Shown in pieces: positions 26,114 to 41,100 of a stretch of DNA of 64,000 nt. Under the pieces are notes generated by a model. It did no database searches, had not been told where the DNA came from, and worked only from the letters and a program-made list of their open reading frames with translations. Numbering within the stretch: the stretch's first letter is position 1; every line of letters begins with the position of its first letter. The translations under genes and the position numbers were made by a program. This DNA comes from Pomacea canaliculata (Eukaryota; Mollusca; Gastropoda; Architaenioglossa; Ampullariidae), in NCBI RefSeq assembly GCF_003073045.1, contig NC_037599.1:25954695-26018694 (forward strand), written 5' to 3'.

Positions 26114-29100
26114 ATGCTTCGACTGGTTGTCATCGTTGCAGCTTCAGTTATCCTGTTCTTTTCTGGTTTTGGTGAGTGTAATTTTTTTTTACAAGTACCA
26201 GCAGTTCTGTAATACATTTAAGTTGTGAATCTTAGGGTGAGTTCGAAACACTTTATATGATGTTACACTTCATTATCTCAGACAAAGGAGGAAGTTCATA
26301 AATAAGTATTTCTAATGTAAGAGATGGATTTAAAATAGTGTCAACTGTAAATGTTGGTTACTTGTTACATGAATATACTCAACGTGCGGGAGACAGAGAC
26401 TTTTTGGCACAGATGACTTTGTTGTCCATAGACGACTCCATATAATCCAACCTTTTGACTAGGCCGAGCAACTATCTTTCCTATAGGGTCAACAACAACT
26501 AGTTTAGTAGTTACTATGTTTTCAATCCGAATTTCTTAAAATTTAACGCACATTTTTACAAAAAAAATCATAAAGAATAACTAAGTTGATTTTGCAAACT
26601 TCCCCCATACAAATTTTGATCTGTCTATTAGGCACCAATTTCGAAAAGAAATTTGAGTCTACTCACAACATTGACGGAGTTATAAGCTTTTCACAATGTT
26701 TGTTTTGGTAGCCATTTCGGATCGTTTTCGTGGCTACCGAAAATTTTTTAATGAAATCACTTCCAGGCGAAAACACTTTCCTGCAAAGCCGTCATATATA
26801 TATATGTGTGTGTGTTAGGGGGTGTGGGGGGCATATGTACTACTTACTGCTTTATAAATATGTAATTGATTGTCGAATAACAGACGCAGCTAGGGTAACA
26901 GAACCCTGTGACTACGGATGGAGTCCTTTCAACTCTGCTTGTTACCATATTTTCATGGAAAGGATGAACTGGTCAGCAGCTCGTGCAAGTTGTCAGGAAA
27001 AGGACGCTGATCTATTGTCTTTGAAACCTAGTGATAATGTGAAAATGGTAAGTATTGTCTGGACGGCAATTTTAAAACAAACTGTTTTACTAATTTACCC
27101 AATTGGATGTACTGCGGTGTAGATAACATAAATTAATGTGTTTGTTTGGGTAGGTGTTTTAATTTTTTTAGTTTTAACATAGTTAAGGCTGGTAACAGTT
27201 AACTGTGATAGTAAAATAATATACACACAAAGTTGAATCCGTATTTTTCATTATAAATCGTACTGTGTTTTGGGTGAGACTAGAGTATTTAAATTCATAT
27301 TTACCTCAAACTGCTGCCATACATAGATTTTATGCATATTTTGTTTATTAATCTCGACTATATTTTTCACTTTTTCTTTATCAGTTATACATAAATCAAC
27401 AGACAGAAAGCGTGATGAAACAGATGACCTGGTGGGTTGCCTTTGAAATGAAGTCACTTGAAGGCACCTTGGTATCTGTTCCTGTCAACTCTTCTTCCAC
27501 AGGCCATATCTCGTAAGAAGCCAGTTTACTCAGTCCATAGGCAAGCGCTGAAATTGTATTTCAAAGTGTAACTCATGTACACATATTAGGAGGGTAGCCT
27601 AGGCCCTTCTTATAGAACCTGTCATTCCTGTGAAAGATGCTTTAACCTTTATGAACTTAGGCTTCCGTGACTCACGTGGGTTACAGGGTGGACGTGAATC
27701 GCACCACAGATCGGAATGTATCGCAAAGAATATCACAGTTAACGACTGATTTATTTAATTTTGAGCACTCCTTCAGTGCAGCTGCGACATATATATATAT
27801 ACGTGAAAGTTATTGTTCTAAAAACATACACAAAGATATCTTAAGATTTAAACTACTTTGAACACTTCCTCGGATTTCTAATAAAAGTTATGTAAAAACT
27901 TAAAAAATACTTTTAAAATTTAATATACATTAATATTTAACAGCAACTACCGTTGAGGGTAGCACATGGACACGGCAGCCATTTACGCCTGTTTCTGTTT
28001 TGTTGTTTTGGGTTGTGTGTTTGGTTTTTTTTTTGGCGTTTTTTATTTTTAATTTTTTAATTTTTTTGCAATAGTGGGAAAGTCCTGTACAGGACAGTCA
28101 GTCTTTGTAGAGGGTGGCTCCCAAGTACGTCAAGCTGTTGACATCTTGGAGCTGTACTCTGTTCATGAAGATCTATTCTTTGTCGTTGCCAATAGGAATT
28201 ATTTTATTCTTATCATTGCTGGTTTCCATTCCATATGTTCAAACTATCAGTCTGTTACTAAGATCTTGGAGTTCTTTTATATTACCTGCTAGCAAGTTGA
28301 TGTCGTTGAAGTGTAGGCTACAAATTGGTATTTCATCGATAACAATAAAAGTGGGATGGTTGTAGAGGGTTTCACACTTGATCTTCTCCAAGATGTTTAA
28401 CATCACACATGAGAGAGGACACCCTTGACGTACGTCTACCGTCGTGTGGAAGTAAACACCTATTCGGTCGTCAAGCAGTACTGCTCTCGTTGAGTGATTA
28501 TGTAGTGCTTCAATAACTTGGATGAGGCCTTCTTCGATATGAAATGTTTGTATCGCATGCCGTTGCAGGTTCTGTCGATAGCCTTTCAAATACCATGAAG
28601 CTGCGACAGAAGTCCTGTTGTTCTATCAGGATGAGACAGATGAAGATCTAGTCAGCCATGCTCCTTCATGATCTTTTCTTCTGCTGCTAGGGGTTCCTCA
28701 TCAGGGGTGCTGGTGGGGCTCAGCGTTTATTTTCATGGGTAGCTGATAAGACTTATAGTTCTGTAGTTTCAAAGTTTGACACTTTATTGTTTCCTTTTCT
28801 GTGAAGGAATATGACTAATAACTGAGCTCTTTTTGATCCTGAATTTTAAAGGGGAAGTAGATAAGTTTATGGACCAATCCATTTGGTGAGTTCTAAGTGG
28901 CCGCCCTCAATTTCTTGTGAGGTTGTAACTTTTTGGTTAAGGTGAGGATGGCTCAGCGCAAGAACTCGGACTCTTGAGTCCCCAGTCCTTGATTTCGCAA
29001 AGCCCTTTTTTAACCCTCCGTTCCTGCCCATTGATGAAAAGCGTCTGTGCTGACCTTGGTGCTGCAGTCAACAATGGTTTCCTTTTTCTGGAACTGCTTT

Positions 29101-32100
29101 ATAACCTTGTGAAGTTGGTAAAACTCCTCCACGTCTTTGTATCCATGAGTGGAATTCGGACAATGTACTTAGAAAACAAATCTGGAAATCAGCCTATGGA
29201 TATGAGTAACAAGATTTGGAATACTTATGGTATACAGCCTGCTGGATATACAGATGCTGACGGATCTTAGCCTTTATCTATGTACGAGGAAGCCAAAGCC
29301 GTGCTGTACCACAGTTTCCTTCATCCGTTGTTGTCTCCCAAAATAGTGGTTATCTGACTTCCACCAGTCACACCGTTGTTGTCTCCCAAAATAGTGCTTA
29401 TCTGACATCCACCAATCACACCGTTGTTGTCTCCCGAAATAGTGCTTATCTGACTTCCACCAGTCACACCGGTACCGCTCTTGTTCTTGGGTGAGCTGTT
29501 TCACTTAGCCGTACTGGAAGACGTGCAAAATTAGGTTCCTGCCCTCAGCTTAATATCTGGCTAGGGCTTCCACTTGCACATTTTCTGCTATCCCCAACCT
29601 GGAACCTGCACAGCAGGGAACGTGATGTTGTTGATACGAGCCTCACCCAGAGTCCTCAACCTCGAACATCCAGGGTCTGCTCTCTTCATCCCGCAGTCTC
29701 TCAATATTTTAAAACACGCTACATATCTGCTCTCCCGTGGAGCTTTCTCAAAAAACTGTCCCCCGCATTCCCACATTCTAATTACTGCAATTTAACCTCA
29801 CTCGCCACCCTGCTAGGGATAAGTCCAGGTGTGCGCCTATAAATCTTTCTAGCTCTGCCACCCCTTCTCTGAGCGAAGACAGCCGACATGACATCAACTA
29901 GAAAGTCAACCCAGCATATCACCATCCGGGCACCCAGGCACGCTTACATCTCTCCACCACCGAAAAAAAAGGGAAAATCTCTGAACACATGTGGCGGGAC
30001 ACACGTCCCAGACACAGAGATGATGATTAGAAAAAAAAATTAATAAAAACATTAGAAGTAGCAAATAAATATATGAAAAAGAAATAGTCTGCAACGATGG
30101 CACTAGTAATCTATACTATCGTTACACCACGATTTTGACCTCTTCATGTGCATCTAGATGTTTGTAAGCGAATATCTTATATTGTAACAGCTTTTAACAC
30201 TTACCTAAAGGCTTTTCACAAATGAAGAAGTTTGAAGAGGTGCATGAAGCATCATAGAGAAGACCGTCAGAGTCCATTAATGCACAGTCGTAATTGTTTT
30301 GGTTGCTGGGGTAGTTTGGTTTCCAAGGGCTTTATTTCAGAGAGAGAGAGAAGGTAGTCATTAGTTTTTAGAATAAATAGACATATAAGTAAATAAAAAC
30401 TTAGAGTCATTATGATGAGCATCAAGTAATTTACTCCTGGCTCAGAGGAAGTATTCATTCCAGAGCACCACCAGCCCCAACAGCCAGGAGTAAATTACTT
30501 GATGCTCATCATAATGACTCTAAGTTTTTATTTACTTATATGTCTATTTATTCTAAAAACTAATGACTACCTTCTCTCTCTCTCTCTGAAATAAAGCCCT
30601 TGGAAACCAAACTACCCCAGCAACCAAAACAATTACGACTGTGCATTAATGGACTCTGACGGTCTTCTCTATGATGCTTCATGCACCTCTTCAAACTTCT
30701 TCATTTGTGAAAAGCCTTTAGGTAAGTGTTAAAAGCTGTTACAATATAAGATATTCGCTTACAAACATCTAGATGCACATGAAGAGGTCAAAATCGTGGT
30801 GTAACAATTCCCCTTAGTAACAAATGTTCCAAGCTGTCCAAATGACTGAGACCTTTACAACTTAAACATATCCATAAGCTTTCCTTGTCAAGGTAACGGT
30901 TCTACAAAGGCAAAACATGAGCCTCTCTATCTGGTGCTTCATACTAAAATCTTATCTATGAATTCTTCATTGGTCGAATAAATAATGTGGTCAACAATTC
31001 AACCAAACAATAAAAAGCTTTTACGAATATATTGGCTATCAATGACAAAGCTCAGTAACCAAATATCTGTTTTCCCTAGGTCCATGAGCCCTTAGATTTT
31101 GTCCAATATTCATATTGGGGGGAAAATCCGCCACTTGTTTCGAAGTTCAGCACATGAACTGCACAGTTTGCAAGTTTGATAGCCACAAAAAAAAGAAAAC
31201 AATCCTCGGAGTTAAAATGTAAAAATGATACACAAGAACATGTATTTTTGTTCCATGATTCACGGAAAGAAAATGAAATATTTTGTTAAAATGTCATTAA
31301 ACACACACAATATATCTTATAATGCAACTCATCTGTGTTGTGGGCTTGTAGAGAACTCAAACAAGATGAAGGAGTGTGAGAGTGGCTGGATCCCAGTAGC
31401 CTCTTCTTGCTACAAGCTGTCGACAGTCCAAAGAAATTGGTTTGGTGCCCTGAGGATTTGCAGTGCATATGGCGCTGACCTCATGTCTGTGAACTCTGTA
31501 CAGGAACTGGTATGTAGTCTTTATTTACACTTTGTATAGTGAGACTCATAATCCATCTCATGGTGTTATTTTTTGCAATTAGCGATTTTGCATTCTATAC
31601 AGTTTATGTGTGTATAAGAGAGAACGAAAGAACAAATATTTCATTGCAGAAGCCATCAATCCCTATCAGGAGGGTGACATCCTAATGACTAATTGTACAT
31701 TTCTAATGCATTAAACAAAGGTACGTTACAATGTGATGATTATATAAAATACGTGTATTCAATTACGACTGTATACATATTTGGAACCTGGGTGTAGTAT
31801 ACAATTGTCTATCAAAGCCCTAAAATCACAAACTTGTATTACAGTCGAAATCGAAAAAATCCCGTGTAATTTCTCTTATTAAGCACAACATTCTACTAAA
31901 AAATATGTAGTTGTTTCCATCGTGTAAAAAACTACAATACAAATGCAAAATAAATTAATTCATTGGACTGGGTATGTTTAAAACATATACTTCTGAGCCC
32001 TACTCCACTGATGAGTGCTCAATGGTTGCATGATGAATATAGTTGCAAACCAGACCCAGTCTCTTAAAAAGTCCGTTGGGGACTTCAGGGAAAATAGTGG

Positions 32101-35100
32101 CTTTAAGTTACTCAAATGAACAAGTTAATTAAGAGTTTAATCAGAGCTGTTCTTTGTGAAAGTAGAACAATTTTAGTAGTCATAGTTAATAAACACACAG
32201 TAATATCTTTGTTTACCTCATTGAATCTTTAGCAGACAAACAGATAGATCTTTTCTACTGCAGTTATTTGGTTTAGCCCCAAAATTTCTAAAGCATACAG
32301 TAACATGGATACAATTACTTCATTGAAAAGTTTGAAAAACACTCTTGCCTTATTACATTTTAGCTTGTCCATTGTATTTAACATTTCAGTTGTCCTTTTT
32401 TCTTTTGATTACCATATCATTCAATGCGTAATTAATACTTTATTTTGTGGAGAATCCAAGTCCTAGATATCTATCTGAATTTAACACTTCAAAAACATAC
32501 ACACAGGTCTAATAACAGTCTCCCGAAGGCTTTCAGCTCTTAATCCTCAGATTGTCTATCATGGCACAGCATCTCATTTCCCAGGTTCTTTCTATTGGAT
32601 GTTTCACTCACATAATCCATTTCTCCGACCTTATCACATGCCTGTATATTGCCCCCCCCCCCCCAACTTCAGTTGGGCACACGTGGTTCCGAAAGGTCTA
32701 GACCTTGTTGTTGATGGTGTTTGCCACTCTCCAGGTTTCAGAACCATACAGCAGGACAGCTTTCACATTGTTGTTGAAGATGTGGATCCCCTTTAGTATA
32801 CGCAAATTACATGTGTAATATGACTGGTAGCTGTGTTATATTTATTTTTATTTTTTAATTATTTCACGTTTCCATGTCTTGAAACATATCACATAGGCAT
32901 ACACTTTATCTAAAGCTGCAGATAAAAAAGGAGATAGGACTTGAAAGGACAGCATCAAGTTGGTGGGTAGGCTTACAGAAGATGCCGTGGCAGTGGCTCA
33001 TAGAACCCTCGCCATACAAGATGTTCACGTGAGTCGCTTGATAAATTTCTTATTTGAAAGAAGCTTTGAGTTAGAATCTTGTAATAAAATAAGGAGATTA
33101 GCAATAGTGGACTTTTTTTAAAACATTCCTCACAGTATTTGTTTCCCGAACTGAAAAATAAAAATAGTTATTTGCTTCGATCTGTAGGTGTATTACATGC
33201 TTTTCATTACATATATGAAAAAGTGTATTACAATCATTGTACTAAAAATTTTCTTATTGATGTTACAACCATCTCATCTTTACAATATTTTGTCACTCAT
33301 TTCAACCAATTACCTTAAAAATAACTTCTTAATCTGATTGTTTATCCTATGCAATATAGTCTAATGTAATTTACATGCACTATTATCCCTCAAAATAAAG
33401 TTTTCCTAAATTACCATGACTTCATGGCGATGTCTCTTGCAGTCCTGTGTAAACAGTTTCACGTTTTCATAAAGTAGTCTTATGTTCAATTGACTGTCCG
33501 TTCTATTTTTTTAAGAACGTCCGATGTAGATGTGCCTTTTCAAAAAAGAGCTATCAGTCTGTCGATTCTTACAGTGTCTGGACCAAATGAGTTTTCTGAG
33601 TTGAATCAAATTAAGCCACAGTCAATATCTTTCCATTTTTCCTTGAAGTTTTATCTTTGCAACCATAAATCCTTGGGAACCCCAAAAACTTTGGTTTCTA
33701 AGAAGATGCCTACAGAGTCGATGAAGCAACACCAATCGCCAGTTGGTCAGAAATACAACAGTATCTGATCGTCTTCACCCTCCGACTTTCACTCGCGACT
33801 AATGAAAACTAACTTGGCACATTTTTTGTAGTTGTTCATCTTTCAGTGATGCAAGAATTTCACTTCTAACACTGATGTCCCCCCCCCCTCCTTGTGCTTG
33901 ATAATCATTGTAACGAATCGGGTTTTAAAGCGAATGTTGTTTCTTGTTTCTAGTTGTTTGTTGTCTCAGGCCATAGGTCTCAGCTATGATACCAGGGGAG
34001 AGCAGTCGAGCGAATGCCGACGCAATCTCCACGTGAATTATTTGACATCATTCAATGGGTTAAGAAACGTTAGCGAGGAGTCACTATGGCGACTACAGTC
34101 CATCCAGGATGGCATCCATGCCGACAACACGGTACAAAGATTATGATTGGTCGGCATGGACCCCACGACGGGTCACTAAGCGATCATCCGAGTTATCCAG
34201 TGGCCAAAAACCGAAGTAAGGGGAAAATAAGATAGTTTGTATAACGTCTCCCAGGAAAGTCAGAGCTGAGCTGCTTGAGGAGTAAAACCGAAGTATATCA
34301 GGACATTGTTAACGGAGGCCAACGTTCATCCCCATAAGGTGGAGCTGAGTCAACGCCTTGTCTGCTGGAGGAGTGTAGTGTCTATATTGATGCGAGAAGG
34401 TATACAGCGGGAGATCTGTGTTGTGGACAGACTCGCGAAGTTTTAGCATCACATTGCAACGAATGCTAACTCTTATCTACCGAAGGGTGGACCTGAACGA
34501 CACCTTCCTACCGAGTAGTATAGAGACTACATCAGCACCACACGGGATACAGCGGGTTTCTGTGTGGAAGGACAGACTTTGGACGCATTGGCATCTCGTG
34601 CTTAACAGTCACTGACACTTCTCATACCGAAGGGTAGAGTTGAACAGAAGGCCTGAAGGATAGGACTTGTGACCTAAAGCCGTGCCACTGGATATCTGCG
34701 TGTGTGTGTGTGGATATCGAATTGCAAATATCTCTACAACACGAATCGGGCTACCGGATTGGCTTTCGAATCAGCTAAGTTCAAATTCTAAAAAATATCT
34801 GGAATGGGTGCTACGTAAAATATCAATTGCTTTTATTGTCAATTTCATGTTAATTGCAAAATATTATTTTTTATTGTTTTATTGCAAATTCTACCAACTG
34901 CCACCAATTCTTCTCGGGCTATAGACCATGGGAAATAGGTGAGCCAAACGACGACAAAGGCAATGGGAACTGCGTGGAACTAACCCTTGGAGGACTCTTG
35001 AATGATGCGTCCTGCGACACTTCTGTTCGATATATCTGTGAAAAATCTATGAGTATGAACATATTTTCTTTTTTTAACACATGTTTACTTGTTTGTTTTC

Positions 35101-38100
35101 AAATATATGAATGCTTTTTCCCCAATGATTTTTTTATTTCATAGTACGCAAAACACGTACAAGAGACAAATATACATAAAAATGCAATACTAAACATTAG
35201 AGGATGAGAAAAAACACATACACAGGAACATAGTGAAAAATAAGCCATCCAACGCTGTGTGTGCATGTCACAACCGTGTGACATACGGTGTTCACGCGCA
35301 TTCGAACAACACACAAGACAACGATCTGTCCATGGGCTTCTCGTCTTACTTTACTCAAATAGCCCGCTGGTACTTATGCCCACTCTAGGTGGGTAGCTGT
35401 CAACAGGTCGTACACAAATGGTAAACAAAATAAAGAGTACCGCGAAGAGCACAGATACACAAGCTTTTCTCTACTGCCTCAATAATACATGAAACACATC
35501 TCTCCCTCTCACTCGTCAAAACCGTCTATAGTACATTTCTAACTGGTCAGTCCTGTACCGAGAATCGGAGCACCAATCTGGAACTCGGTCCAGAGTACAA
35601 AAGGTCTCCCTGATAAGAAAATATGAAAACACGGTTACTGTTCGCCAGAATCACTTCAACAAGCATCAAAAGGTCCGACGTATCTCGGCGTCAGGAACAC
35701 TCCCAGTCAGTCCACGGCGAGCGTACAGGTTCACTGACACACTCCCACAACACACTACTAATGTGTGAGTAAGATTTACGGTGATGATGAATGTATCGAA
35801 AAATATATACCTGGGACATTGATCTTTTTTCATCGTGTTTTGACAGATAACGAGAACTGCAGTACTGAGTCGGCTGGCATGTCCTCTTGCTACACCGTTT
35901 CCACAACGAAAACGAATTATCGTGAAGCTCAAGAAACCTGCCTTGCAGATGGCGCTAACTTGCTGTCCATTGGCTCAGCTAAAGAACTGGTAGGTAGTCT
36001 TTATAGACATTCATTTACGACCGTCTTTGGAATAATTCCTTTTTCACCGCGCTGCTTGTTGTAAATGGCAGACCGTGCATTTTGAACACGAAGGGACGAA
36101 AAATATATTCTGATATATTTCAGATTTCGGTAAGCAAAAATTTGCATTTGTGGTAAGTTTGTATACTTACCTATGACGGCCTTTTGTAATGTCGTTTTCT
36201 TGTGTGGGATTTTTGATGCCCTGAATCTTTCAAACTTTTAAAATATTTCTGTTAAATCGCCGGTGACAGAACTCGTTAATATTTCAGCCATAAATGTAAG
36301 CTGCTTGGTCGAGGCACTTTTACTGGAAGCAATTTTAGGTATATAGGTAAATCATACCTAAAACAAATATTAAGCGAAAGCAGAGAATACGAAGACCAAC
36401 AATCTTTAGTTGGAATTAGGCAATAAACATAAAGCTTCACAATCGTATGATACTGTAAAGTAGTAGTGGTAATATAGAAAAAGAACTCAGTCTTCTTCAC
36501 AATCCTTCTCTTGTGACTTATTTTTTTTTAAACATTGTTTTACCTGTCAATTATTTTACATGAAGCTGCAAGTACGGGAGGAGATGAAACGAAGAGAACG
36601 TGAATCACACTGGTGGGTGGGACTTCGGAAGAACATGTCATCAAACAACACGTGGAAATGGCTTGAAGAGCCCCCATCTTTGACACCACTAGTAATGTGA
36701 GTCCTTTCACCAGGATCACAACTGGAATCAAATAAAGTCGCTGGCACGGAGTGATAGCCTGTAAAGTTACACGTATATGTTTAGGCATTTATACTTTGGA
36801 TCAACGGACAAGCCAACAAATACAACTTTCCGAGGTTAAGGAGGTGTCAGAGTGGGGTCATTTGTAAGGGTAGCGTGGGGCTGAGGGATGCAGGGCCACG
36901 ATTGGGAAAAACTGCTCTGGTGACCCCTGGTATCGGTACTGTTACTGTCCGCACGGGTCAGTCCTTTCTTGGTCTTAGAAAAGGACTCCACCAGGCGTTA
37001 AGTCTGCGGAAGACAGCAGGCGCAACAAATACGATATGAAGGTATTTCGGCAATTATTCAGTGCATGCGCAGTACGCGTTAGTAGGAGGTCAGAGCGGAT
37101 ACGGGGGTGCCTCTGTCACGGACCGTCCGCAGACACGCGCATTCTTTCCACAAACCAAAATAATCTGATCGCTTGAGGGTGGGCGTACCTCCTTAGAGGC
37201 ACCAATAATTATTGAATTCAAACACAATTTTAAATGAAAAATGACAAAGGATCAACAATCAGAGATTCACTCCTTCTTTCGCCACACAAGATATATTACC
37301 AATATATTACATCATTCATCCAACTTACTATTAGATTTAACAATAAAGTTGATTATCATAAATACTGTCACTGATGAAGTATTCCGCTGTTTCCGGTGCT
37401 GTCATTTCTTGATGTCAATATCCACTGTATTATAGTATAAAATGTTCGTTCTTGACGAAACCCAAACTTTTTTATATTACAGTCATTGCAACCCTCCCAA
37501 GTCTTCTATTCTAATGAGTAACACTAATCTTATTTCCTATAAGTCGATTTATAATTTTAAAAAAAGTGTTTGTTTTACGATACCGACAGTTTACAAGCAG
37601 AACGTCGCGGACTTGCACATGCGGTTGCCTCCTGGGTGTTTAGCAGGATGATGATAGGTGAGCTGAAGGCCGAGAGAAAACCTTCCCTCCACCGGCGGTT
37701 TAATCTCGGGCTGTTTGGAACTGTCTTCTCCGGGCGACGGATGGTGGTCGGTGCACCAGTTTTGCACCAAGTTTTCTGCTCTGGATCCGTCGGTTACTCG
37801 CTCACACCAGTGTGTGGTTTCTTGGCCCCACCAACAAACTGTACTGCGGGATGCCCATGCCACAGACCTCCCCACGGCGCGGACACGGACTACAGTAAAT
37901 CACTATCTGTGAAGTACATCCACTGTAGTATAGACACAGTATTACTTCCCCGGTAATACTAATTCCGCGGTCGCAGCAGTAGCGAGAAAGTCCAGAGAAA
38001 AACCACCAACTCCAACTTCTGTTCCGCCGTTTGCTCTCTGTTACCGTTTTTTCCTAACGTTATTTTCCTCTATCTTTTTCGTCACCTTATTTTGACATCA

Positions 38101-41100
38101 CAATTTACGTCATTTGCTCAAGGGCAAACAACTTCCAGCCCACTACCCTAGATCAGATCAACCACGGTTGTCGACCTTCCCGCCTTACCCCCTGTACCAA
38201 GTACTTATCCGTTACAGCCTCTTACCCATTAAGTTGCTTTTTACAGAGAAATTTGAAGGTAAAGAGGTGGGTGAAATAGATCACTGTTGTGTTATATCCT
38301 TATTACCTCAATAGTCCTTTAAAAGAGGAGAAAAATTCGCATTATAGTCGTTCCAGATGGTAAAATGCCTAAAGACCCGAAAGCTGAAAATTAATTGTTT
38401 TGGTGTAAGCGATGCGAAGAGAGAATTTCGTGCTGACAGCAAACTCAACAGCATGCAGTCGACATTTCGTATTTTCATTTTTACATAAATCACCCGTGTT
38501 TAATGAGATCCACCTAATATTACATCTTGGGTATAAAAGTGAGTACACATAATCGTCACCTCGACGAGCAAAACAACTGCTCACAGTGTTAGTTTGTTTG
38601 TTTATTATTGTTTGTTAATGCGCGATTAGTGCAGCAAAATTTCCCTACTCGACCCAGCTGGCGGGAATGGGTACTTAACTCCAGAAAGGGTTGGGGAAGG
38701 TAAGTCAGTGAGGGAGAGGAGCTGAACACATACATAGCTGGTACCGAAAAGGGAAGTCACCAACACCTCCCCCCCCCCCAAACGACCCGTAAAGGTTAGG
38801 GGTGACCTTAACCTTTTTTTACACACATAAGCACTCACGCACACATGCACACACACTCTCACACACTCTGTTGTTGAATTGACTACTAATGACTAATTGT
38901 TACATTGTTTTAAACTGAAGATTGTGGGATGTGAATCAACCAGACAACACTCGCAATATGGAGAATTGCGCTGAGATGCTTACTAGCGGATTCATGAACG
39001 ACGTGGACTGTTTCAACAATCGACCATACATCTGTGAAAAACATATCAGTAAGTTAATATTTGCTGGACACTCCAAGAAAAAAAGAGGAAAGAAATTCTT
39101 AAAAGAATTTTATGCGACAAAAACTGTTGAGCTAAAGATGAAAACAGCTATCAAATTATGAAGGTGACTACCCGAAACGAATAAAAAAAATCCTTTATGC
39201 TAGTCTTTGACATATAGTTTAAACTTTCGCTGGTGTTTTGAATATGTTGGACATTATCCATTATTAGGATTGAATTATTCACTAAAGCTTAGAATTTACT
39301 TTTTTTTTAAATTGGTTCCAAGCTGTAGAATCTACTTGCCGCTTATGTACATCGCCTCCCAATCCTGATCACACACACACACCACGAAATGATATCCCCG
39401 GAATACTGGCAGACGATTTTCTCCAGTCAACTACTTAAACGAGCCATGAGACTACAAAGCTTCCGGTTAAGTCACATTCTTTGTTACGGCTCGCCGAGAC
39501 TAACAGTAGAGAACTTCGCAAGATGCTAAACGTTGGTCTTGGCAGACAGACAGCAATCCACCTGTACACGTCCTTACACACACACTGCATGTGATATATA
39601 GATGGATAGTAGTCGTACAAGGCAAGGTCATGAGAGATGTATTACATAATCTAGTGGTTCCTTGGATTTGGTTTTTCAGACCACACCAGAGATTCAAAAA
39701 ACTGTGAAACTGGCTGGATCCTTATTTCTTCTTCCTGCTACAAGCTGTCTGTAGAGGACATGGTGTGGTCGGATGCTGAAGCGAGCTGCAATGCAGATGG
39801 CGCTGACATGCTTTCTATAAACTCTATAGATGAACTGGTATGTTCTCTCTATAGACACTGCTTTAAGAGCAAATTTCGAGAATTTATGATTGGAGTTGTT
39901 TTTCCCATTATTTATTTAACTGTGTGGTATGCACTTTTCAACGGGGAAGAAAAACTGTCTTTAATTTATTTATTGAAGCAGTGGTTTTGTCAAATTCGTA
40001 CTTTACCACTATTTAAGTACTTTTATTGCACACACATATATATATATATATTGTTACCGTTATATCTATTGTTATCTTTGATACCTTGGTTTGGTTTATC
40101 TAAAGCTGCATATAAAGAAAGAAATGGAACGTTTCCCCCTTATATCAAGATGGTGGGTAGGATTACAAAAGGTCCAACCATCCGGCAAATGTCAGTGGAC
40201 TGAAACATCGTCATATACACCTCTAGTCACGTGAGTTTTTTTCTCCAGAGGAGATCTGAAAGATCTCGCTTATTACATGTGACAAAGTCGTTTAAATTTA
40301 TATTTGCTTCGGATTTTTTAATTAACACGTATTCCCCTTGGTGAACTACCTTTTTACAGCTAGTTACTACTAGCACAGTCGTGTACACGATGTTTTAGAC
40401 ACGGTGCTTGTCTAGTCTATCGTTTCTCTAAATCTGTTTATCACCGCTGACCAATTCTCTTTGAACTAAAGAATGTGGGACACAGACGAGCCCAGGGACG
40501 AAGACAACAATGATTGCGCGGTGATGGGTCCTGACGGCCTCCTGAGTGCTGCGTCCTGTCAGCGGTCTCGCCGATACATTTGCAAAAAACAATTAAGTAA
40601 GTAGAAACGTTTGAAGAGGGCTTGTTGCTATAAGTTTTAAAATGAATTTAAATAGCAAAAAAAAAAAGCAGGAGTGAAGAATGTAAATTTAACCTGTGAC
40701 TATCCCATTTTTCAAAGCATTCTACGAAGAAACACATTTGGAGAGTTGAATGGTTAAAAATATTTAAGCACACTAGTGATAGGAGATTCCATATTCTAGC
40801 AACTGTAGAAAATGCGCTGCAAGCAGCGGACGTGCCTAATGACAAAAGCAGGTAATCAACACAATGGCCGGCGGTCATGATTCAAACACGGGTCACTTAC
40901 CTGTATGAATCTAAGGCGCGAAAACAGCGCTTTTTGAATTAAGAGTAATTATTTATACGAAAAATAGTTTTCAAGTTTATACTTGGTTGTCGTTTTACCT
41001 ACACATAACTATTTAATGACTTAGTGCAACCAATCCACATTTTAATCCTCTGCCCTTTCAAGGTGTGATAATCTGATTCTTTCTTTATATTCCTGTTTAT

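Noticed and set aside
36836-37193. Possible MITE with TAAGGAGGT inverted ends in a CTLD3 intron
   Set aside because: Only about 10 bases match between ends and no target duplication was found.
38620-38870. GC-richer block with GTACC and CCAGCTGGCGGG words resembling a common gastropod dispersed repeat
   Set aside because: Impression from memory only; no ends, tail or duplication could be defined.
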